Assembly (NCBI GenBank): GCA_017647065.1
Contig: JAGCLI010000196.1
Location: forward strand, 1 to 6,340
Direction: 5' to 3'
Length of the DNA stretch: 6,340 nucleotides
Origin: Bacteroidales bacterium
GTDB taxonomy: Bacteria; Bacteroidota; Bacteroidia; Bacteroidales; P3
The position numbers were made by a program, and so were the translations under genes. The notes beneath the pieces were generated by a model. It was not told where the DNA came from. It did no database searches and was given only the letters and a program-made list of their open reading frames with translations. Positions 1 through 5,870 of the stretch are shown one piece after another (the stretch's first letter is position 1; each line of letters opens with the position of its first letter).

Positions 1-203
1 ATATCTACAAAGAATTTGAAAAACAAAACTTACAATCCAAAATGATACTACAAGTTCACGACGAATTAGTCTTTGATGTCTATAAACCAGAACTTGAAAT
101 AGTTAAAACAATAGTAAAACAACAGATGCTTAACGCTTTGCAATTGGAAGTGCCGATAGAAGTAAGTATAAATTATGGAGAAAATTGGCTAATAGCACAT
201 TAA
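1..203 (+). CDS. polA: DNA polymerase I, C-terminal end (partial, 5' end outside window)
   Basis: This is the last 66 codons of a family A DNA polymerase, read in the frame whose first full codon is at base 3 and ending in TAA at 201-203. The translation contains MILQVHDELVFDV, which is polymerase motif C (VHDE) of the palm domain; the Asp-Glu pair helps bind the catalytic metals. The protein ends in GENWLIAH, matching the GENW-x-x-AH ending typical of bacterial Pol I. The enzyme fills gaps during Okazaki fragment maturation and excision repair in the cytoplasm. The fragment cannot show whether the 5' nuclease and 3' proofreading domains are present or active. No obvious terminator hairpin follows the stop before the next gene, so some read-through into it is possible. 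Confidence 0.95.
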   Translation, partial: IYKEFEKQNLQSKMILQVHDELVFDVYKPELEIVKTIVKQQMLNALQLEVPIEVSINYGENWLIAH

Positions 204-220
204 TAAAAACAAAGAATAAT

Positions 221-251
221 TTTGTAGAACACAATAAAAATACTATCTTCG
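221..251 (+). promoter_or_regulatory. Candidate Bacteroidetes-type promoter for the peptidase-gpsA pair
   Basis: TTTG at 221-224 and TATCTTCG at 244-251 are separated by 19 nt. This fits the Bacteroidetes -33/-7 promoter pattern (TTTG, 19-21 nt, TAnnTTTG) with one mismatch in the -7 box. Transcription would start near 256-260, giving a leader of about 40 nt before the ATG at 298. An overlapping perfect TAnnTTTG (TAATTTTG, 217-224) has no partner box at the right distance, so I prefer the pair given. In DNA this AT-rich a chance match is possible. Confidence 0.55.
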
Positions 252-297
252 CAGATTCAAATAAAAAAATAGAATAACAATTTAATAAGAATAAGAA

Positions 298-1932
298 ATG
301 AAGAAAAAATTATTGTCAATTCTTGCATTAGGAGCGATTTTATTCACCTCATGCGGAACAAAAACAGGAAACCAAGAAACAACAGATTCAGCAATGCAAA
401 AAAAAGTAGATGAGTTCGCAATGGTTCAGCTAACCACAGACGTCAATAAATTAAATGACAAAGAAAAACAACTAATCAATATTTTCTTTGATATAGCTGA
501 AATTATGGACGAATTATTCTGGTTGCAATCATACGGCGATAAAGCCGACATGGAAAAAATCCAAGATCCAGCAACAAGAGATTTTGCATTAATTAACTAT
601 GGTCCTTGGGAAAGACTTGATGGCATGCGCCCATTCGTAAGTGGATATGGAGAAAAACCACTTGGAGCAAACTTCTATCCAAAAGATATGACAAAAGAAG
701 AATACGATGCACTTGCAGATGAAAACAAAGGAAGTCTTTATACAGTAATTCGTAGAGACAAAGACGGAAAACTACAAGTTAAATGGTACAGAGAAGAATA
801 CAAACAACAAATAGACAAAGTTTGTGCATTATTAGACAAAGCAATTCCTTTGGCAGAAGATGCAGGATTAAAGAAATACTTAGAAGAAAGAAAGAAAGCC
901 TTCCAAACAGATGACTATTTCGCATCAGATATGGCTTGGATGGATATGAAAAGCAGTCATTTAGATTTCGTTGTAGGACCAATAGAAAACTATGAAGACC
1001 GTTTATTTGGAGCAAAAGCAGCATACGAAGCATTCATCTTAGTAAAAGATGAAGAAGAAAGTGCAAAACTTGCAAAATTCACAGCAATGCTTCCTCAACT
1101 TCAAAAAGAATTACCTTGCGATCCTAAATTCAAACAAGAAGTTCCAGGAACAGAATCAGATCTTAATGTATATGATGTAATATTCTATGCAGGAGATTGT
1201 AATTCTGGTAGCAAAACAATCGCAATCAATCTTCCAAATGACGAAAGAGTACAATTAGCAAAAGGAGCAAGACGTCTTCAATTAAAGAATGCAATGAAAG
1301 CAAAATTTGATAAGATACTTTACCCTATTGCAGAAAACATATTATCACAAGAACAATTAGCAAAAGTAAAATTTGACGCATTTTTCTACAACGTAACCTT
1401 CCATGAAGTAGCTCACGGCTTAGGAATCAAAAACACAATCAATGGAAAAGGTGGTGTAAGACAAGCTTTAGGAAACCAATACTCAGGTTGGGAAGAAGCA
1501 AAAGCAGATATATTAGGATTATATATGGTTTGCTCTTTAATAGATAAAGGAGAAATCACTTCAATTTCAAAAGAAGATGCTGTTACAACATTTATTGCAG
1601 GAATTTTACGTTCAGTAAGATTTGGTGCTGCTTCTGCTCACGGAGTTGCAAATATGATGTGTTTTAACTATTTCGAAGATAACCAAGCTTTTATTAAGAA
1701 TGCAGACGGTATTTACTCTATTAACTATGACAATGCATTCAAAGCAATGAATTCTTGGGCAGCAAAAATCTTAGAAATTGAAGGTACAGGAGACATAGAT
1801 GGTGCAAAAGCATACGCAGACAAGAACGGACAAATCCGTAAAAGCCTTCAAGAAACTCTTGATATAATAAACGGTAAAAGCATACCAAAAGATATAAGAT
1901 ACGAACAAGGAAAAAAAGTCTTAGGACTATAA
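298..1932 (+). CDS. Predicted lipoprotein zinc peptidase, dipeptidyl-peptidase III (M49)-like, short form with HEVAH motif
   Basis: Residues 1-19 form a lipoprotein signal peptide: a Lys-rich start, a hydrophobic stretch and a lipobox ending FTSC, with C19 the expected lipidated residue. The mature protein should be membrane-anchored and exported. The zinc site shows as H369-E-V-A-H373 followed 31 residues after H369 by E400 in EEAKAD (399-404). This resembles the two M49 zinc motifs, HExxGH and EECRAE. A stretch INLPND (310-315, with N311 and N314) resembles the substrate-binding Asn-x-x-Asn region of DPP III. H448 in SAHG may correspond to a further active-site His. M49 enzymes release dipeptides from the N-terminus of short peptides. 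At 544 residues it is shorter than the roughly 700-residue classical enzymes. Classical DPP III has a six-residue HExxxH motif; the five-residue form is a known minority variant. ATG 298 is the only start that includes the signal peptide. Dipeptidase activity is inferred, not shown. Confidence 0.8.
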   Translation: MKKKLLSILALGAILFTSCGTKTGNQETTDSAMQKKVDEFAMVQLTTDVNKLNDKEKQLINIFFDIAEIMDELFWLQSYGDKADMEKIQDPATRDFALINYGPWERLDGMRPFVSGYGEKPLGANFYPKDMTKEEYDALADENKGSLYTVIRRDKDGKLQVKWYREEYKQQIDKVCALLDKAIPLAEDAGLKKYLEERKKAFQTDDYFASDMAWMDMKSSHLDFVVGPIENYEDRLFGAKAAYEAFILVKDEEESAKLAKFTAMLPQLQKELPCDPKFKQEVPGTESDLNVYDVIFYAGDCNSGSKTIAINLPNDERVQLAKGARRLQLKNAMKAKFDKILYPIAENILSQEQLAKVKFDAFFYNVTFHEVAHGLGIKNTINGKGGVRQALGNQYSGWEEAKADILGLYMVCSLIDKGEITSISKEDAVTTFIAGILRSVRFGAASAHGVANMMCFNYFEDNQAFIKNADGIYSINYDNAFKAMNSWAAKILEIEGTGDIDGAKAYADKNGQIRKSLQETLDIINGKSIPKDIRYEQGKKVLGL

Positions 1933-1938
1933 TTTACA

Positions 1939-2928
1939 ATGAATATATCAGTATTAGGAAGTGGTAGTTGGGCAACTGCGATAGTTAAAATAGCAACTCA
2001 AAACCACAACACCGTACATTGGTGGGTAAGAGAAAACGAAATAGTAGAGGGAGTTCGTCAATACGGACGAAACCCTCTCTTTTTGCGTTCTTGTCAGTTA
2101 GATACAAGCAAGATAGAGATTACAACAGACATCAAAAAGGTTATTTCTTCAACCGATACCGTAGTTTTAGTAATTCCTTCTGCCTTTGTAGAAAAATCAT
2201 TACAAGGTTTAACCCCATCAGACTTTGAAAATAAAACAATAATCAGTGCAACAAAGGGAATAATTCCTTCAACAAACCAAATAGTTGCCGATTATCTTCA
2301 AACTCAATTTAAGGTTGAATTAGAGCAACAAGCCGTTCTTAGCGGACCTTCTCATGCAGAGGAGATTGCACAAGACGGAATGACTTATTTAACCATAGGA
2401 GCACATAGTCAATCTCTTGCACAACAACTTGCAAATAGGTTTGCGTGCAGATTTGTCAAAACAAGAACTTCTACCGACATAAGAGGAATTGAATATTCGG
2501 CAGTTTTGAAAAACATATATGCACTTACAGCTGGCATTTGCAAAGGAGCAGGCTATGGAGACAACTTTATATCAGTCTTAATATCCAATGCAGCACAAGA
2601 AATGCAAAGATTTTTGGACGTAGTTGCTAAAAACGAAATACGAGATACTAATAACTTCGTTTATTTAGGCGATTTATTGGTAACAGCATACTCACAACAT
2701 TCTCGCAATCGTACTTTCGGACAAATGATTGGGCAAGGCTACACAGTTAAGTCTGCACAATTAGAAATGTCAATGGTAGCCGAAGGATATTATGCGACCG
2801 ATTGCATTCACAAAACCAATGCAGAATTAAATGTAAATATGCCAATAGCAGATTTTGCATACAAAATACTTTACCAAGGAGCACCTTTGAACAAAGAGTT
2901 AGAACAATTAAGTAATACATTCAAATAA
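1939..2928 (+). CDS. gpsA: Glycerol-3-phosphate dehydrogenase [NAD(P)+]
   Basis: The enzyme reduces dihydroxyacetone phosphate to sn-glycerol 3-phosphate in the cytoplasm, the entry step for phospholipid backbones. The N-terminus carries the Rossmann dinucleotide-binding loop G7-S-G-S-W-A-T-A14. LSGPSHAEEIA is the conserved mid-protein segment. In the C-terminal domain, K191 in SAVLKNIYAL is the expected catalytic lysine, and D245 (GDLLVT) and R256-N257 (SRNRTFG) match the substrate-binding region. The length of 329 residues is normal for the family. Alanine at position 12 replaces the more usual glycine of GxGxWG, which I believe is common in Bacteroidota. The start lies six bases after the stop of the preceding peptidase gene with no Shine-Dalgarno sequence visible, suggesting co-transcription and perhaps coupled translation. 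A terminator-like hairpin occurs inside the gene at 2046-2084. Confidence 0.95.
   Translation: MNISVLGSGSWATAIVKIATQNHNTVHWWVRENEIVEGVRQYGRNPLFLRSCQLDTSKIEITTDIKKVISSTDTVVLVIPSAFVEKSLQGLTPSDFENKTIISATKGIIPSTNQIVADYLQTQFKVELEQQAVLSGPSHAEEIAQDGMTYLTIGAHSQSLAQQLANRFACRFVKTRTSTDIRGIEYSAVLKNIYALTAGICKGAGYGDNFISVLISNAAQEMQRFLDVVAKNEIRDTNNFVYLGDLLVTAYSQHSRNRTFGQMIGQGYTVKSAQLEMSMVAEGYYATDCIHKTNAELNVNMPIADFAYKILYQGAPLNKELEQLSNTFK
2046..2084 (+). other. Terminator-like hairpin inside the gpsA coding region
   Basis: AGAGGG (2046-2051) pairs with CCCTCT (2073-2078), and TTCGT (2054-2058) pairs with ACGAA (2067-2071). They are separated by a 2/1-nt internal loop and close an 8-nt loop. The stem is followed after one base by five T residues (2080-2084). 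The shape is that of an intrinsic terminator, located about 110-145 bases into gpsA. It may simply reflect the codons for this segment; termination there is a hypothesis. Confidence 0.4.
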
Positions 2929-2957
2929 CATCAACTAATTGTTGTTAAGAATTCGTC

Positions 2958-3014
2958 TTGCGGAGAAAATATAACTTTAAATCGTGCCTATTTGATAGTT
3001 ATATCCGCAATTTT
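2958..3014 (+). terminator. Bulged stem-loop after gpsA, probable terminator
   Basis: TTGCGGA (2958-2964) pairs with TCCGCAA (3004-3010), and TATAACT (2970-2976) pairs with AGTTATA (2997-3003). The right arms are contiguous, while the left arms are split by a 5-nt bulge, GAAAA. AAAT (2979-2982) can also pair with ATTT (2990-2993) to leave a 7-nt loop. TTTT follows at 3011-3014. The position, 29 bases after the gpsA stop, and the trailing T run suggest an intrinsic terminator for the peptidase-gpsA transcript. The large bulge is unusual for a terminator, so a structured 3' UTR or small RNA is an alternative. Confidence 0.5.
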
Positions 3015-3016
3015 AT

Positions 3017-3101
3017 CATACTAAAATCCTTGACAAAACTTCTCAAACGCAAGTCTTTGTTCAATAGACAAGTCATTTATAAGTATCAGGATTTTAGTAT
3101 G
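3017..3101. repeat. 85-base unit bounded by 14-bp perfect inverted repeats
   Basis: CATACTAAAATCCT (3017-3030) is the exact reverse complement of AGGATTTTAGTATG (3088-3101), with 57 bases between. TTTTA occurs just outside on both sides (3011-3015 and 3102-3106), which could be a target-site duplication but is weak in such AT-rich DNA. Read on the minus strand, 3125-3021 stays open for 34 codons without an ATG and ends in a protein-like DLSIEQRLAFEKFCQGF. The unit could be a miniature inverted-repeat element, a relic of a gene end, or a long-loop RNA hairpin. The inverted repeat itself is certain; its nature is not. Confidence 0.6.
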
Positions 3102-3110
3102 TTTTAATCT

Positions 3111-3136
3111 ATATACATTATTGCTTTAATGTGTAT
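3111..3136. repeat. AT-rich hairpin, 10-bp stem with one G-U pair
   Basis: ATATACATTA (3111-3120) pairs with TAATGTGTAT (3127-3136) around the 6-nt loop TTGCTT; U3114-G3133 is the only non-Watson-Crick pair in the plus-strand RNA. It lies ten bases right of the 85-base unit. No T run makes it a clear terminator, and no function can be assigned. Confidence 0.4.
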
Positions 3137-3138
3137 TT

Positions 3139-3154
3139 ATCATTAGATAATGAT
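3139..3154. repeat. 16-base palindrome, ATCATTA-GA-TAATGAT
   Basis: Seven-base arms, ATCATTA and TAATGAT, flank a 2-base centre. A palindrome with so short a spacer looks more like a dimeric protein binding site than an RNA hairpin. No gene start lies next to it, so calling it an operator would be speculative. Confidence 0.3.
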
Positions 3155-3302
3155 TTATCTTTTGTTTCCAATATAAAAAATAATTATATACGAATGTTAA
3201 GAATAATTTAATTGAAATACACAACTATTAACACAAAACAAATATATACAAAAAACTTTACTTTAATCTTTAAAAATAAAACACTGATTTACGAAATTAT
3301 TT

Positions 3303-3357
3303 CAGCGTTTTAGTAAAATAAAGCAGCGTTTTATTTTACTAAAACGCTGCTTTATTT
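3303..3357. terminator. Double-hairpin, probably bidirectional terminator between the gpsA and nqr operons
   Basis: The decamer CAGCGTTTTA occurs at 3303-3312 and 3324-3333, and its reverse complement at 3340-3349. Two strong hairpins result. Hairpin A has a 20-bp perfect stem (3303-3322 with 3330-3349) and a 7-nt loop. Hairpin B has an 18-bp perfect stem (3316-3333 with 3340-3357) and a 6-nt loop. They overlap and cannot form together. On the minus strand hairpin B begins two bases after the nqrF stop and is followed by the T-rich TACTAAAACG context, with TTTATTTT forming its distal arm end. On the plus strand hairpin A is followed by CTTTATTTATTT. Termination of nqr transcription is the most likely role. 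Confidence 0.8.
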
Positions 3358-3359
3358 AT

Positions 3360-4598
3360 TTAACTACCAAAGTTATCGTAAAGAATGTTTTCAGGTGGTA
3401 CTCCAAGTGAGTCTAACATTTTGATAACTGCCGCAATCATTGGAGGTGGACCACACAAATAGTATTCTATTTCTTCTGGTTCTTTATGGTTTTTCAAATA
3501 ATTGTTGTAGATAACATCGTGAATAAATCCTGTATATCCAGTCCAATTATCTCCTTCATCAGGTGCAGATAATGCTACGTTGTATTCAAAGTTTGGATTG
3601 TTCTTTGCAATTTCTTCATACTCGTCCATGTAGAATAAGTCTTTGATTGCTCTTGCTCCATACCAGAATGTAGCTTTTCTTGTTGTGTGATGTGTTTTAA
3701 ATAAGTCGAAGATATGAGAACGCATTGGTGCCATACCAACTCCTCCTCCGATAAACATCATTTCTTTGTCGGTGTCTTTTATGAAGAACTCGCCATAAGG
3801 TCCAGAAATTGTTATCTTGTCTCCTGGTTTCAATGACCAAATGTATGAAGAACATATACCTGGATTTACATTTGCCCAACCGCCTTTTTCTCTGTCAATA
3901 GGTGGTGTTGCAATACGTATATTCAACATGATAATGTTGTTTTCTGCTGGGTGATTAGCCATAGAATATGCTCTGAAACATGGTTCTGGGTTTTTCATTA
4001 CTAAATCCCATACTTTGAATTTATCCCAATCAGAGTGATATTTAGGATCTATGTCCATATCTTTGTAGTTGATTGTACAAGCTGGCACATCTATTTGGAT
4101 ATATCCACCACTTCTGAAATTAAGTGTTTCGCCTTCTGGTAATTTAACAACGAATTGTTTGATGAATGTAGCAACATTGTCATTGCTAAGCACTTCACAT
4201 TCCCATTTTTTGATACCAAATATTTCTTCTGGTATCTCTATTTTCATATTTTCTTTAACTTTAACTTGGCACCCTAAACGATAGTTTTCTTGTTGTTGTC
4301 TTCTTGTAAAGTGAGGCTTTTCTGTTGGTAGCATTTCTCCACCTCCTTCTATAACTTTACATTTACACATTCCGCAAGTTCCTTGTCCTCCACAAGCCGA
4401 AGGTAAGAATATTTTTTCATTAGCAAGTGTTGCCAAAATAGAAGAGCCTGATTGTACTTCTATGTCTTTTTTATTGTTTATGTTTATTTTAACATCTCCT
4501 GATGGTACCAATTTTTTTCTTGCATAAAGCAAAATAGATACCAATAAAAGAACGATGACTAAAAAAACTAATACACTTATTATTACTATTTTTCCCAT
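3360..4598 (-). CDS. nqrF: Na+-translocating NADH:quinone oxidoreductase, subunit F
   Basis: NqrF is the electron entry subunit: it oxidises NADH and passes electrons through FAD and a [2Fe-2S] cluster into the membrane complex. One N-terminal membrane helix spans about residues 4-25. A plant-type ferredoxin domain follows (about 35-130), with cluster ligands C69, C75, C78 and C110 in SACGGQGTCGMC and LGCQV. The FAD domain carries R209-A-Y-S212. The NADH-binding domain carries GGGVGMAP (284-291) and CGPPPM (382-387). The end, DNFGS, keeps the C-terminal aromatic residue typical of the family. At 412 residues it is full length. The ATG at 4598 is 13 bases after the nqrE stop; AAGAG directly abuts the start and is too close to be a good ribosome site. 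It is the last gene of the operon, followed at once by the double-hairpin terminator. Confidence 0.97.
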   Translation of the reverse strand: MGKIVIISVLVFLVIVLLLVSILLYARKKLVPSGDVKININNKKDIEVQSGSSILATLANEKIFLPSACGGQGTCGMCKCKVIEGGGEMLPTEKPHFTRRQQQENYRLGCQVKVKENMKIEIPEEIFGIKKWECEVLSNDNVATFIKQFVVKLPEGETLNFRSGGYIQIDVPACTINYKDMDIDPKYHSDWDKFKVWDLVMKNPEPCFRAYSMANHPAENNIIMLNIRIATPPIDREKGGWANVNPGICSSYIWSLKPGDKITISGPYGEFFIKDTDKEMMFIGGGVGMAPMRSHIFDLFKTHHTTRKATFWYGARAIKDLFYMDEYEEIAKNNPNFEYNVALSAPDEGDNWTGYTGFIHDVIYNNYLKNHKEPEEIEYYLCGPPPMIAAVIKMLDSLGVPPENILYDNFGS

Positions 4599-4611
4599 CT
4601 CTTATACTGTT

Positions 4612-5229
4612 TTATAGTTTAATACCGATGAAACTCATGAATGCAATAGCCATAAGTCCTGTTATAATAAAGGTTATACCTAATCCTTTTAATGGTGCTG
4701 GAACTTGTGCGTATCTTATTCTTTCTCTTATTGCAGCTAACCCAACAATAGCAAGTAACCAACCTATTCCGCTACCAAGAGAGAAAGAAAATACTTCTCC
4801 TATATTAGCATATTCTCTTTGTTGCATAAATAAAGATGCTCCCATGATTGCACAGTTTACAGCTATCAATGGTAAGAATATTCCTAATTGGCTATAAAGT
4901 GAAGGTGAAACTTTTTCTATGAACATTTCAACTAATTGAACTATTGCAGCTATCACGGCAATGAACAATATGAAACTTAAGAAACTTAAATCAACAGTAG
5001 CAAAAGATGGACTTAACCAAGCTAATGCTCCTTCCTTCAAAATAAATTCATTAATTAAGTAGTTGATAGGCACTGTGATGAGTAAGACAAAACACACAGC
5101 GATACCTAATCCCATAGATGTTTTTACTGTCTTAGAAACAGCAAGGTAAGAACACATTCCTAAAAAGAATGCAAATACCATATTATCTATGAAAATAGAC
5201 TTTACGAATATGTTTATTATTTCTTGCAT
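4612..5229 (-). CDS. nqrE: Na+-translocating NADH:quinone oxidoreductase, subunit E
   Basis: A 205-residue integral membrane subunit with about six hydrophobic helices. It is one of the homologous NqrD/NqrE pair that forms an inverted pseudo-symmetric membrane core. C26 in [10 protein letters not shown] and C125 in AVNCAIMGA are the conserved half-helix cysteines that, with those of NqrD, hold an iron centre between NqrF and NqrC in the electron path. From memory, the Vibrio protein has its second cysteine near position 120, so this one carries a few extra residues in between, probably in the loop around 60-78. [10 protein letters not shown] and VNCAIMG separate it from NqrD and make NqrE a firm call, although RnfA of the related Rnf complex belongs to the same family. 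It starts 22 bases after the nqrD stop in a T- and A-rich gap. Confidence 0.96.
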   Translation of the reverse strand: MQEIINIFVKSIFIDNMVFAFFLGMCSYLAVSKTVKTSMGLGIAVCFVLLITVPINYLINEFILKEGALAWLSPSFATVDLSFLSFILFIAVIAAIVQLVEMFIEKVSPSLYSQLGIFLPLIAVNCAIMGASLFMQQREYANIGEVFSFSLGSGIGWLLAIVGLAAIRERIRYAQVPAPLKGLGITFIITGLMAIAFMSFIGIKL

Positions 5230-5251
5230 ATTTTTATGTTTTAAGAGTTAA

Positions 5252-5869
5252 TTACTTTTCGCATAAGTCTTTGTTGCGACTTCTGTGAACCCAAATTATT
5301 ATTCCTACTAATATCAAGGCCATTGCAGGCATTGTCATTAGACCGTTGTTAACATATCCTGCTTCAAAGAAACTTTCAGGAATTATTTTGTATCCCCACA
5401 AAGAACCTTGTCCTAATAGTTCTCTGAAAAATCCAACAATTATTAATATAACTGCATAACCTAATCCGTTTCCTATACCATCTAAAAGTGATGGAAGTGG
5501 TTTATTTGCTAATGCAAATGCTTCCAAACGTCCCATTACAATACAATTAGTGATAATCAATCCAACAAACACACTTAATTGCTTACTTACATCATAAACA
5601 AATGCTTTTAAGAATTGGTCCACAAGAATTACCATTAAAGATACTATCACTAATTGTACTATGATACGAATACGAGAAGGAATTGTATTTCTTAGTAATG
5701 ATACTATTACGTTTGAAAGTACTACTACAACAGTTACAGATAATGCCATAACAACAGCTGGCTTTAATTGTGTAGTAACAGCCAAAGCAGAGCAAATACC
5801 TAAAACTTGCACTGCTATTGGATTTTCCTTGCTTAAAGGATTCTTTATAAGTTTTAACATATTTGCCAT
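5252..5869 (-). CDS. nqrD: Na+-translocating NADH:quinone oxidoreductase, subunit D
   Basis: A 205-residue polytopic membrane protein with about six helices, the partner of NqrE in the Na+-pumping complex. C26 in LGICSALAVTT and C109 in ITNCIVMGR are the conserved cysteines contributing to the intramembrane iron site. The N-terminal NPLSKENPIAVQVLGICSALAVT and the FRELLGQGSLWG segment near residues 147-158 are typical of NqrD and the related RnfE. The ATG at 5869 lies one base after the nqrC stop (TAA-T-ATG), so translation is probably coupled. A second ATG three codons later (5860) is possible but would lose this tight junction. The protein ends in a short basic, soluble tail. Placement between nqrC and nqrE supports NqrD over RnfE. 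Confidence 0.96.
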   Translation of the reverse strand: MANMLKLIKNPLSKENPIAVQVLGICSALAVTTQLKPAVVMALSVTVVVVLSNVIVSLLRNTIPSRIRIIVQLVIVSLMVILVDQFLKAFVYDVSKQLSVFVGLIITNCIVMGRLEAFALANKPLPSLLDGIGNGLGYAVILIIVGFFRELLGQGSLWGYKIIPESFFEAGYVNNGLMTMPAMALILVGIIIWVHRSRNKDLCEK

Positions 5870-5870
5870 A

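Larger units (their letters stand above)
2929..3359. other. 431-base intergenic region between convergent operons, rich in inverted repeats
   Basis: No convincing gene is visible on either strand. The region is strongly AT-rich and holds, from left to right, a bulged hairpin, an 85-base inverted-repeat unit, an AT-rich hairpin, a short palindrome and a double-hairpin terminator, each listed separately. Between about 3155 and 3302 I see only AT-rich sequence. One perfect match to the Bacteroidetes -7 box on the minus strand (TATATTTG, complement of 3239-3246) has no recognisable -33 partner. Confidence 0.8.

Noticed and set aside
779..1033. 84-codon open frame on the minus strand inside the peptidase gene
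   Set aside because: It lies wholly within the well-supported peptidase frame, and its Leu/Phe/Ser-rich translation looks like antisense of Lys/Glu-rich codons.
1826..1839. ACGGA-CAAA-TCCGT hairpin near the end of the peptidase gene
   Set aside because: A 5-bp stem with no T run in coding sequence is expected by chance.
2019..2228. 69-codon plus-strand open frame inside gpsA
   Set aside because: It is an out-of-frame shadow of gpsA; its low-complexity Arg/Ser/Phe translation has no family features.
3017..3101. Integron attC site or CRISPR-like repeat
   Set aside because: The arms are perfectly paired without attC core sites (GTTRRRY/RYYYAAC), and there is no repeated spacer structure or integrase or cas gene nearby.
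3156..3164. TATCTTTTG as a rightward promoter in the intergenic region
   Set aside because: The box has an extra base relative to TAnnTTTG, has no -33 element at the right distance, and no plus-strand gene follows.
4069..4284. Plus-strand open frames opposite nqrF, nqrE (4628-4897) and nqrD (5661-5885)
   Set aside because: Each is the antisense of a confidently identified subunit gene, with no independent start signal or recognisable domain.
4612..5869. Rnf complex (RnfA/RnfE) instead of Nqr subunits
   Set aside because: The neighbouring ferredoxin-FAD-NADH subunit NqrF is specific to Na+-NQR, and the C-D-E-F order matches the nqr operon.
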